Shown one piece after another: positions 1 to 11,700 of a DNA stretch of 64,000 nucleotides; within the stretch, counting starts at the first letter, position 1; the number at the start of each line of letters is the position of its first letter. The stretch spans positions 335,644-399,643 of the forward strand of contig CAJNDS010001657.1 of assembly GCA_905221605.1 (NCBI GenBank), given 5' to 3'. Under the pieces are notes generated by a model. It searched no databases, was not told the origin of the DNA, and was given only the letters and a program-made list of their open reading frames with translations. The translations under genes and the position numbers were made by a program. Origin of the DNA: Symbiodinium natans (taxonomy: Eukaryota; Sar; Dinophyceae; Suessiales; Symbiodiniaceae).

Positions 1-8
1 GGTGTCAG

Positions 9-158
9 TTCCTGGATGAGGAGATTTTGGGAGCGCTTCGCCGTAAAGAGCATCCTTCAAACGCCTTTAAGCTCCTCAACACTAAGTTTGAACCTGAGAA
101 CCACGTCACCTGTAAGCTCATCCACGGGCCCAGGACGGGGAACTTCAAAGACCTCTAA
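9..158 (+). CDS. possible C-terminal exon, cut by left window edge
   Basis: The frame is open from the left edge to a TAA at 156-158 and gives 49 codons with an ordinary protein composition (FLDEEILGALRRK near the start, GNFKDL at the end). An AG at 7-8 could be a splice acceptor. The other strand also has a short coding-like stretch here (VFEVPRPGPVDELT, read from about 154 downward, followed by a GTGACG donor-like site). I prefer the plus strand because the frame is longer and its third codon positions are richer in G/C. The product is not recognised. Confidence 0.35.
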   Translation, partial: FLDEEILGALRRKEHPSNAFKLLNTKFEPENHVTCKLIHGPRTGNFKDL

Positions 159-2706
159 AGGGCCGCTGAGCCGCTGGGTTCAAACGCCCAGCGGTGAGAA
201 GGCGTGGCTGCAACCAGCCACGTTGCCCACAGTTGTGGCCGGTGTGGGCTCGGGGATATGTTCCAAAAGTTCCCAGTACGTTTGAAGCCCTGAGGGGTTG
301 CATGATGATGTGCTGCAAGCCGATAGACTGGCCCGATTGCTAAACACGTACCATCTATCAAGGCAGCCCTCTCTTGACTCTAGTGGGATGTATGAAGCTT
401 CGATAGTATGAGGGTTGGATTTACTTGTAGGTCCAGGTTTTGAGCAATTGGGGGGGGCGGGGGGGGGGGGGGTAGGGGTTTAGGGTTTAAGGACTCGCAC
501 AACCAAAAGGCTCCCGGCAACTGGCTGCGGTTTCGGGGCTTTAGTTTAGCAGCGCCTCTTGTGCTCTTATCCGCTACCACACATCTGGTGGCTCTCAAAC
601 GACCAGACTTGTGGATGGCCGGGCACCATGAGCACCCTGTCCTCGCACAGGCGCGCGCTACAGGATGGATTCAGGGTGGTGGGCAGTGGTGGGCAGTGCT
701 GCAGCTTTGATTGACGGGATGCCAACGCAGACATGATGACCACCTCAAGAGTCAAACCCCTCCGACGGCTACCCCACTTCCACTTCGATTTCGCGTGGGC
801 TCCTTCGTGCACCCACTGTAGGGTGGAAGCCAACTCATCCCAAAGGTCACACTTGGCATCCCGAGGGAACAAATCGTCCGGGTACCGGTTGTCCTCAGCA
901 CCATCACCAGACGAAAAGGATTGAAAACGGGAGTCGTGGGCCCTCGAATATGAGAACTTGCAAGCCCAACACGTAAAGAAAGGCCAAGGCTTAGGACACT
1001 GTCCTACAGTCACGTTCATGTAGGATTCCTCTGCTTTTTGAACATGGTGAGATCGTAATACCTGGGTCAATGCCAAAGAGGGCCTGGGACCGAACCCCAA
1101 CCTCCATAAGTCTTAGTCTGAGGACTCCAAGCAAGCCCCTTTTAAACCCCCGAGACGTGCGAAAGGAATCAACCCCCAAAAGGGCTCCAAACCCTCCAAG
1201 CCCAAGAAATCGCACCAGCAACTCCCCAATTATATATAGTGAGGAAGCTCCAATTTTTCGGGGCTCCAAGCATCTCCCAACACCCCCACGCGGCCCTCTG
1301 AGCCAGGCCCTTCACTTGAGCATCCCCTAATACGAGTACTAAACCCTAAACCCTAAACCCTAAACCCTCAACCCTCAACCCTAAACCCTAAACCCTAAAC
1401 CCTATCCAAGCTTCTTCCAGGATCTCGTGCACCTCCGGTCCTTGGGGATGCTCAAGGGCATGTGGGTGGAGGGATTCGAGAATTCCAGGATGTGGTGGGG
1501 CCTTGGACTCAGGAGACCTGTGGGTTTTCAGAGTCTCTCTCTCTCTCTCATGCTTTGCAGAGCTTCGGCTTGTAGATCTTGTAGCTCAGGCCAAGGCCTC
1601 ACCTTCTGAAAGCTCGGGTTCCGAGCTCAACAACTGCGGTTTCTGACAGAGGCATTTGGGCATTTAAGGGTTTTGAGATCTACAGCCCACAAAAAACACA
1701 ATAAGGCGAATAGAATGACTTTCCCAGCGTCTGCTCTTCAAGTCGTAGAACAGCCGCTGCGAGGTGTGGAAACGGGGCCAGTCCGAGAACTTCCTGTTGA
1801 TTTCCTGCTGCCGTTCAGCTGAGGCTGTGGCGCTAGGCGTTGAGGTTCAGGGTTTACGGTCAGGTGTGAGGTTCTGGCATAGAAGAACGCTTTGAACTGC
1901 TGTCAGCCAATTTGCCTCTGAACCACCTGAAACCAACGAAGTCCCGGAATGCCCTGAACACTTCTGTGGACTGCAGTTTCTGTGCCTGTCGGCTTGTCTA
2001 CCAGCAACACTGCAAGCATGTTTCATACACAAGGGTCTGACGACCAAGTCAGCCCAGTGACTCCTACCTAACAAAACCTGGTTCGATTTTCGCACAGCAT
2101 AAGGGACCTCGCAGCCTGGTGGCCAGCGGCTCTCATCGACTCCACCTAGCTTGGAATTCCGGGGCCCTTCGGTCAGGCTAGGGAAGAGTGAAAGGGTTCT
2201 GGATGCTTTGTGACGCCTCACTCGGACTGGTCCCATTGAAAGGTGCTTCCGTGAAGGTGCTTCCTATCCAGCACAAGAAGCCCTCACTCTCAAAAACAGC
2301 GATGCACTGGAAGTGTTTGAGATCAAGTGGTTTGGACAGCACTGTTCACTTGGATTATTTACGAGATATACAAGCGCTTTCAACTTACTTCGTCAGCTTC
2401 AGACCTTAAGCCTTGCGTGCAAGCAGCGCAACCAAGTTCATCCGCACATATTGAAAAGGGTCTGGGCTAAGGGTCATGGGAACGTACCATAACGTACCAG
2501 CAAGGCACCGTTGGGATCCAGCGAAAAGGCAAAGGAAGTCCACTTGCAGCTGATGATGTCCTCAGTGAGCTGCTTTGGCCATTAACTATACCAGTTGGGC
2601 CAGTTGCTGCCACAAGGCAAGGCCCATGCCAGGACCCTGCAACTTTCCTAAGGGTTTGAACAGCACCCTAACGTATCATTCCACTTCCAAGCATACAACC
2701 GTCCCG
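159..2706. other. gene-poor stretch downstream of the esterase
   Basis: It holds a G-rich run at 449-472 and the telomere-like array at 1340-1404. A minus-strand stretch around 925-700 (DDLFPRDAKCDLWDELAS) looks weakly coding, with no second support. The rest has only short overlapping frames typical of chance. Confidence 0.5.
1340..1404 (-). repeat. telomere-like (CCCTAAA)n array, interstitial
   Basis: About nine copies of CCCTAAA, two of them changed to CCCTCAA, read on the plus strand. The unit is the Arabidopsis-type telomere repeat reported for dinoflagellates. It is short, degenerate and internal, so it is not a chromosome end. Confidence 0.95.
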
Positions 2707-2787
2707 TCAGGCCCGAGGCACAGCCATGTTCCTCGGGGACTGCAATGGATCGATCGGCTTGATGAACTCCAACCAGTTCCGGAACAC
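2707..2787 (-). CDS. carboxylesterase, last placed exon
   Basis: The acceptor is a pyrimidine-rich tract ending CCAAAG|GTG. The frame [18 protein letters not shown] joins the previous exon in phase, so the join reads HGSELPF-VFRN, where family members have [19 protein letters not shown] takes the place of the usual WxNFAKTGDP. The frame stops at 2707-2709. Many relatives run 20-40 residues further, so another exon at lower coordinates is possible. Confidence 0.75.
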   Translation of the reverse strand: MFRNWLEFIKPIDPLQSPRNMAVPRA

Positions 2788-5700
2788 CTTTGGCAAAGAG
2801 ATTGATCACACCCCGGCTCTCCAAGAAGTCTCAGCCCTTGAGCATCCTGAATAATCTCCATCAAGCCAAAGTGGCAAACGGTAGCTCTGAACCATGGAAG
2901 TCGCCGAGGCCGATGATCTTTGCAAGGCCATAGTTGAAGTCGAAGACATACCTTGCGAGCAGCAGCTCTGGTTTCCTGGGCCTGTTACGGGCCCTGTCTC
3001 TGGAGGTGTCTTCAGGAGTTTGCCATCTTCTAAAGCCTAAGCACTAAGGGAAAGGAGCCGAAAGTAAGAGGAATAACAAACGACCCAAACAGTGAAGCCC
3101 CAACTTCTTACCACTACCCTGCCGTCGTTGCACATGAACGCCGGAAGGTGCTGCTGGTCCCAGGCCAATGACAATGCCCTGCAGAACGGGTTCCCACAAA
3201 GTTGAGGGTTTAGAGCAAGCAATGGCTAACCCCACACCTCACATCCTATACTCCCCCCCACACTTTCACACCATTTCTCAACCCGCCTAAGATTTCAACC
3301 CTTAAATCCCGCAAAACACAAAGCACCTCCCAACAACCAATGCAATAATCCCGAAAACAAAGCAACCCACCAAACCAATACAACAATCCAAAACACAATC
3401 CAAAACCCAAAGCACCTAAACAATACTCACCCTAATCCATAAAATAACCAATATCCTAACATGAGGTGTGGGGTAAGACCCTAATAGAAAAACCCACAAA
3501 TGATAATAACCCTGAACTGGGAACTACATAGGATTTTACTAAAACTAATTAGGAAAATGCTATTTACGCTTATCATTATAGTATAAAGTTTTGCCATTCC
3601 TTTTGGTTCTTTGTTTTCTTTGTCTCCCTCCTCCTCTCGTCTCATAATGTCTAATGTTCTTTGATCTGTAATTTCAACAATCATTTTTCCATTTCTTACA
3701 TAAATCATAACAGTACATCTGTCCTCAATGTATTGTACCTCGGTTAAAGCGTTCATAACTTCATCTTTGATTAAGTTTAAATATTCGTTAATTTTATTCA
3801 ACATTGCTGTGTCTTTCTTATCTTTCGATGGGTTAATGTCATGGCCGTATATCATGATCTAATATATATATATACATACTGTTTCTTTAAATGGTTTTTG
3901 TAAAATACAGAATTAATTTAATACGCTCTCTCTTGGTCGTCAAACTTAATCTCATAATATTCTAATGTCTCTTTCTTTGGAAACTTAATGTCCTTGAAGG
4001 CGCACTTCGACCTGCACCTGCACCACTCGTTCAAAAATTTGTGAAAACAGCTGGGACGAAGCCAGTGGCGCTTGATCTACTGGCCCGTCGTTGGGCTGCT
4101 GGTGGAACTGATGGTGGGGAGGAGGGTGCAGCGGCTTTTGCCTCGTCAAGTATTGATTGACGGAAGCTTCATGCGTTGTTGCCGTTCTCCATATTGAAAG
4201 ATTGGTTTGTGATTGGTCCTGGGTTTGCAGGGAGGCGTATCCGACTGTAACCCCGCCGGTCCCGGCACTCCGGCACCTTGAAGCTCTGGTGACTTCTGGG
4301 ACGTTGCGAGCCTCAAGGGGCACATGAACATCATGTCGCGGATCATGCGCTTGATCATGATGTCGCCATTTCCGCTGAACTCCTTGGCTTCGCTCAGGAA
4401 GCGACTGTCTGGGAAGGATGCTGCAAAGTCTCCCCCCGGTTCATCACAAGAAGCCCCTAAGGCGCCAACACTCTCCTGATAGACGGCCTGCACCTTCGTG
4501 ATGTTCCTAAGCCAGCCAAGTCAAGAACGCAAGACATCATGTGGAGGGCTGCTTGGCCTGTAACTCCGAATGGTAGCACTTGCACGAAATACCGTCCAAA
4601 TTTCTGCGCTTCCGAGGGATCGTGAGGGATCCTAGCAGTGTTTGGGGGAGCCTTTGCGGCGTCACGCCGGTCAACCCGGAGCCGTGAGCCTCTGCCCGCT
4701 ATTCAGACTTGCCTTGCCGAGCGGCTCGCGGAAAAAGTACCACAAAGCTTCCTCCAGCGTGGCCGGGTGTCGCGTCACAGGCAGCTGGGCCCCAGGAAGG
4801 ACCTTGCTGCGTTGAGAGACTGGGGCTTTCGGGTCGAAACTTCAGGGGTTCGGGGTTCTGCACTTTCAGGGCAGTCTCGGGTTGTCGAGGCCAAGCCTAA
4901 CCGGTTTTCGAGGCCAAGCCGAACCCCCAGAAACCGTTGGCTTCAAGGCTCCAATGCTCCAATGCCCCAATAGCTCTTTGAGCATTGCGAGCGGACAGGG
5001 GGCTTCTTGGGGTTTGGGGCTTTCTTGAGATCGTCACTGGTGGGCCGGCTTTGTGGGCTTGCAAGGTTCAGGGGGGTCTCGACAGTCAGCATACACAATG
5101 CCACAATGCCCATTTGCAAAAGCGGCTCAGGCTCTCGTTATGGGGCTTGTGAAAGTGCTGGAACTTATGGGATTCATGCATTTTCCGCCTGTTGAGAGGC
5201 CAAGCATTGAAGCATAGCCTTCCGTCTTTGGAGCTCGGTGTGCGATTCAATACCTTTCTGTGGTCCCGTCAAAGATCGGGTAGGGCTCGAGATCAGAGAC
5301 GCTAAGAACGTGAGATTGCGCGACCATGCTCTCGCAGTGAAGCCTAAGAATTTGTCGAAGGGCAAGGGCTCATCGGAACCAGCCAACAGGATGCTCTTGA
5401 TGAAACTGCTTGATGTGATCTATGGCTGATTGAAATGTTGCTTCCTCCTGCACCAAAGACACCCGAAAGTGAAAGAAACCAGGACGCTGACCAAAGCCAC
5501 TTCCAGGGCTAACGATGACACCAGTCCTGCTCACCATTTCCAAGCAGTAAACTTGGTCTGCTGGTCTGGCCAAAGATATCGCTTTCTTCATGATGAAGCC
5601 TTTGACAATGACCTTTGGGAAAGCAAACGCCCCAGACTCCACAAGATCGCAACGTATGCCTTCGACGTCGCACAACTTTTGCAGCAGCTGGCAATTCTTG

Positions 5701-8700
5701 GCTGCAACCTGCACAAGAGTGTCCAGACTAGTCTCCTGACCCCTCGACATGCGCCATGGCGACAGCAAGCTTGCCACCCAGGCTTGTGATTTGACAGTTG
5801 GATGCTCCGCCACCGCCTGCACCCGCTGAATCAGATCGTCCGGAACACAGTGGCAGTGAACATACCCTCCGTGTTGTCCAGTGTATGCAAAGGCAGAAAA
5901 AGATGAAAACACGGGAACGGCAAGGTTCATCTGGCGAGCTTGAACACGAAACGAAACAAAGGCTGAGTGCCTCCATGCCGCAATTATGTCCTCCTCCACG
6001 ATGAGAGCCAGACCTTCTTCATCAGCCAACCGAAGCAATGCTTCCACTGCGGTCAACGGGATGAATCGGCCAGCTAGGCTGGGATTCGCCACGACCACGG
6101 CCGTCGGCTGCTTCTGATGTCGATGCAACTCCTCAAGGGTCTGTCTTAGCCCCAGCAAAACCTTAGCCCAGTCATCGTCAACGAAATATGGCACACCACG
6201 CTGGCCCATGGAAGCTGCTGTTTCTCGATATGCTGGTGGCCCTGGACTTGGCAGCAACGCGACGGCATTCTCAGAACCAAGCAGCAGTACTTGCAGCAAA
6301 GCCCTTGCTGCTGGCCACGTACCAGATGTCATAAAAATTGATTCGGGCGGCGTCTCCGTTCCGTCGCGATGAGTCAAAAACCTCGCCACAGCATCACGGA
6401 ATATCCGGTGGCCCACAACCAGGTCTTCTTGGCCCTTCATGGACTCCAAGTACAGGGTTACTCTCTCCCGAACTTCGTCCGGACTCTCGTGACACGCCGG
6501 TTTACCTTCAGCCACTAGGTTTGACACCGCTTCATGCTGGCTAAGCACGCCCTTTGTGAACTGCACGTCCGCCGCATGCAACGGAATGATGGATTCTGGC
6601 GAAGAGCCGTGAAACTCCAAAGGCGGAGATTTTGCACGGAACACTGCTTCGGCATGGTGGACCACAGCATCGGAAACAGTGCCGCAGGCGCGCCTTTGTG
6701 CCTGCAGCGGTCTTGCCAACAAATGGCAGGGTTGCCCAAGGCGCGCCACGCATGCGCTCCAAGCCATGAGACTTTGCCCTGCTTCGTCAAACTTCAGACG
6801 GCCCCGAAAGCAGATCTCGCCATTCCAGTGTATACTAGTGTAGGCTTGAGAGACGGGGCCCGAAGCTGACTGAAGAGTCATATCATCTCAGGTCCAACTA
6901 CAATCAAATACAGTCAAATTCAATTTTTGTGACCAAGGCCAAGGGGCCTCGGGCAGCATGTCCTCGAAAATGGAGCCGCCGTTCCTGACGCGAGGGCCAG
7001 GCAAAGGCGCCGCCCTCTAAAACCACTGAACCCGAACGATCCCACAAAGAAGCTCCAAAAAGCTCCAAAAAAATCCAAGCCAAAAAGCTCCCCCTGAACC
7101 CACCCCAACCCTTGCCTCACTAGAAGCGCTTGAGCTTTTAGCACTCCTCGAACTGTCACCGAGCCACTCGTTGGCGCCCAAGAGGAGGGGCACCCTGTTG
7201 AAAGCGCCGCTCTTGACAAGCCTCTCGGTGAGCAGTAGGCCGGACTGGGCGATGGCACTATCAAACGAAACGCGAGCTTTTGGGAGTTCGGGTTGAGAAA
7301 ATCCTGTTCAATAAGTCTGGAATGGGCTCTATAACTCAAGCACGTAGAGCAATCATCCAAAACCCTTCAGACCTCTGACCCGAAGCCCTGAACACTTCGC
7401 AAGATCCTAGCATCTCGGGTTCCGCTCGCCAGCCGAAGCATCAAGCAGAACTTCAAAACTCAATGCTCAGGGGCACGTAACATTCAGAGCTGCGACTGAA
7501 ACGGGTATGGTTTCACATCGGGATCAGGTTTGAGGTTTGGCGGGGGAGGAGGATCAGTTGGTTGGAGAAGAACTTCGCAATGATGTTTGCGCCGTTGGCA
7601 CTGCGCTGTCGTTGCTGCAATCTGCGTTGGAAGCTGCAATCTCCAAAGTCATTTCTCTATCATGCCCACGCCTAAAGGTTAGCAAGCCCCTTGAAGCAAG
7701 AGCAATTGCTGAAACCAGAATCCCACACGTTGAATGCCCCCCGTCTTTCTCGTCCGCATGTTAGGTTTTAGGCTTTCTCTCTCCCCCCCTTCAGGCTCCT
7801 AAACTCCTGTGCCTGATGGGCACATCTAGAAGACCATCCTCGGTCCCATCGATGGCCGGACCTAGGAGACAAACTAAAACTAGAGGGCTCAAACAAGCAG
7901 ACGGACAGGCTAAGCAAGGCCCAAGGTGTAATCCAAGGAGCCATTTGACATCAGCGGCCACAGAGGCGAGTGCACAGCGGGGCGGTGACCGTCCATGCCA
8001 GCTGGACAGGGGTTTTGGCGAAACGGTTTCAATTCACTTGCACAAACATGTAATTTTATACCAAGACCCAGTGGCCCGGTCCCAAAGTCTCATGAAAGGT
8101 GTCTGCAAAAGCTCCATGACAGTCAGAACTGCGCTACAGTAAAGGGTTCTGGAAGGGTCAAGAAATTTCACCCCATGTTTGAAGGTCCGACCCGCGGCCC
8201 GCGCCCCGCGAAGGCCAACGTGGTGCCAAGACCGGGCAAACAGCTTCCGTGCTCCCGGACCAGCATTGATCTCTGAAGACGGAGCGTTCTGTGTTCGTCT
8301 TTGCTTTCCAATGGCAGGAAGGGCTTTGCAAGCCAGATTCTCCGACCCTCGAGCGCCTGACAATGGAGGTAGAGGCGTGCACCTCACACGCATGCCCTGG
8401 GCAAACCAGATGGCCTAAAGGCAGGGTATGGCAGGGTTGCAGTCGAAGACTGGGGAAGGAAGGGAAATCAGCAAGACACGACTTTAGGATGACCAACTCG
8501 GCAAACCCGTGCCTTCCACAGCCACCAGCGCCTCAAAAGGCAACGCCCGGAGGCAGGGCAGCTGGGCATCCCCGAGGGAGGCCGGGCAGCCCAGCCTGTG
8601 AAACTTCGGATCTGGGCCAGCTTTAGATGGGGATAGAAACTCAGGGTTTGGCAACCATCCAGCCCAAACCAGCCAACCCCTCTGAGGGCCTTGAACTAAT

Positions 8701-11700
8701 CCAAACCCTGTCGGATCCAGAACCCTGTTGGCCAACTAAGCATCCAAACCGTCGCCTGGTGGCCAGGTCCTCGTAGTACTCTTTGGCCTGGAGGCGCTGG
8801 CATGTGGGGCATTCCATGAGCATGATCTGGTTACATGCCCCTTGCTGCGCTCTGCAGGGCCTTCTGCAAAGGCTGGAAGAAGAACGTGACGTCCACCGTG
8901 CCACTCTCCATGATGGCTCCGTGGAAGAGCCCTTGACAACCACACAGGCTTCGTTTCTCGCACAGTCGGGCCAGAAACTGCAGTGGAAGGACAGATTCAG
9001 AACAACCAGAGATGCCGAACTCTGTGCAGCAAGGCGTCCCGCAGATTTCGGGCTGACCAAATGCCACATCACCTCACGAGTTTAGAGATGCCTAGAGTCT
9101 AGGTTTGGTCCCGGCTTCGGGTGTGCGATAGGGCCGCCAAATTCTGACTTTCGGGCTGTGCAGTTTCTCGAACCCTGCAGCAAATCCGAGTGCCATGCCA
9201 AAAGCACTCCTGGCTTTAAGTTCAGGTACTCACCAACCCCCGGCCCTCATACATGGTCGGGTCCGGCCCCCCTGGTGGATGTAGGATTTTGGGTTTTAGG
9301 GTTTAAGGCTTGGGTTTATGGGGTTTTGAGGTTTTGGGGCTTTGGGGGTTTAGGGTTTTTAAGGTCTTGTGGTTTTTGCGTAGGGTTTTGAAGGGTTTAA
9401 GGTTGAAAGGGGCTTTAACTTTTGTTCAGGGTTGCAGGCTTTAGGGTTTTGGGTTTTGGGGCTTTCGGGTCTATGGGCTTTCGGGTTGTTGGGTTTTGGG
9501 GTTTTGTGGGGTGGGCGGGGGATACCATGGAAGGGGACTACCGACACGGCGACACGGAACCATACATGCCCCCGGAGCTGTCCAGACCGGCATAGCACCG
9601 GGAGAGTTTGGAAGGGCACGAGAAAGAATTGGTTAATTGGCAGGGGCTAGGAGTCAGTGATGTTGATTGTGTTCCCTACACCCTGCCCAAACCGTGGCAC
9701 AAATCCCTACCCCTCACCCTCCAATCTCCAGCTCGAGGCTGCCGAGGTGCACTGAAAGCGCCAGCACTCTCGCCGAAGACTGTGACTCGGCTGGGGTCGC
9801 CACCGAAATTGCGGATGTTTGTCTGCACCTGGACAGCTTCGGGCCACTTGCCAGGGCATCGGCATGGCTTAGGGCTTCGGGATCTCCACTTGATGGGGAT
9901 GAGAGCAAAACAAACAGGAAATTATGGGCTGACGACAAAGTTAAAGCCAGGCTAGATGGCCTCTGGTCCGCACCGGGGGCATGACAGGGGGCAGTTGTGT
10001 CAGGAGCCATGTTCTGGTGCCCGGATGCTATGTCCCTCCCCCCCCCCTTCCCAAGGACATTAGTCCCTCCCCGAATACATACAGTAGCATACATTCGTGC
10101 AGTCCGCAGTGGTAGATTCTACACATCCCCAACCTGATGTGTCAACCAAACGCGGCTCCAAAATTCACGAATTTGTGCTTGGCGCGCGGACGCGAAGAAA
10201 CCGAAACAGACCAGCAGCTGAACGAGTGCCAGGCAGGAATGCTCCAATGAGAAGCCTCATCCCCAAGACCCTCAGGTGTAGGGTTGAGAGGGCCTAAAGG
10301 CACATTGGCGAGGATAATCTCGAGGATCCAATGGAAACATCCATGTCTGGCCCCTTTCTTCAAGGCACCCAGCGCAACGCCAGCTGCTGGTCCTCAAAAT
10401 TACCGTCGGGCACTGGGGCATGGGGCATGGGGCATGGGGGGCAAGGGCAAGGGCAAGGGCATGATGTTGCTGTAAGACCAGCGCATGACATCAGAAGTCC
10501 TGCAGCGCGTGGTTTCCAGTGGATCCGGCGAAGGACTCCTTCTGAAGCGCGTCCAAGGCCATGAAACCCAAAACCTCGCGAGTTTAAGGGCGTTGCCATG
10601 GGCCAGCCGGGGCAGTCCTGAAACATGCACGGCATTCCTATGAAGTTCCGGCTGTCTGTATACCTTTCTGTCCAGTGCGGTCTAAGTTGCTGAGAAGAAA
10701 GGGTGTGCTTCCAAGCTTTGGCAACGGAAAGTTGTCAAGGAAGCACAAAGACCCCAACTTGTACCCCGAAAGCCCTCAGCAAAGCGAGCGGACTGCAGCC
10801 AAGTGGGCACAAAGGCGGTAATTCAGCGTGACCACCACGACCTGCCATCAACAAAGCCTCTACACCCCATACCATGAACTTTTGGAAAACCCACAAAAAA
10901 CCCAGAGGCCCGAAACTTCTGATCCCTGGCAGCCCAAGATCTGTCCCAAACCCTACAGCAGCACTAAAGCATCATGGCTTACTTCTCAAAACAGAAAGGT
11001 TTCAGGTCTGCGCGAAGCCTCGCTCTGTAGGGCTTCAAACTCACGGGGAAGAGCTTCTGTCAGGATCTGTCAGGATGTAAGGTGCCTTATGGTGCCTTGA
11101 TGTGGGGGAGCTTCGGTGCCATGTCTGCCACAAGAGCCTCATCGGCTCATATTGCGAGTGTGGGCACCTCTCACCATCAACCCTGAACCGGAAAGAAGTC
11201 CAACCACAAGCCCGAGGATCCAGAGCCCTCAACCAACAAAGCTCGTAACATCTCTCGAAAGCTTCCACATCCTCTCGGCCCGCACAAGAACTAAACCGCC
11301 CAAACCGCCCTTCGGCACCAGTATTGCGACGGTACTACGATAGCTGGCCTCGTGCTTCCAAGCCAGGTGCTGGCCGTCATAGAGGCCCATGGAGTAGCTG
11401 TCGCCGATGGAGAAGCCTAGGCTCAGAGCTCCGAGAGCTTCAAAAAAATATTTGGGGAGATCCAGGTTGCAAGGGCAAGATCAGGACACACTGTACGAGG
11501 GTAGCTACGCCAGGATCAAGAGGTAGAAGCCTCTGCACGTCTGCGCCAACCAACCACGACCACCTCTATCTCAAAGTCATATTGCGTTCTTGAGAACGGC
11601 ATTCTTCTAAGTCAAGAAAGCTCAATAAATGCGGGGGGGGGGGGGTTGGACTTTGAAGCAAGTCACCGCGATTGTATAAAGAAGCATGTTTGCAAGATTA

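Noticed and set aside
1847-2236. Minus-strand 129-codon frame with a stretch resembling the HHCC region of retroelement integrases (LGRSHWADLVVRPLCMKHA)
   Set aside because: Only a loose similarity over ~25 residues; the spacing of His and Cys is wrong and no other retroelement domain is nearby.
2894-3040. Plus-strand 48-codon ORF ([20 protein letters not shown])
   Set aside because: It is the reverse complement of the esterase exon with FHGSELPF, which has a clear family match.
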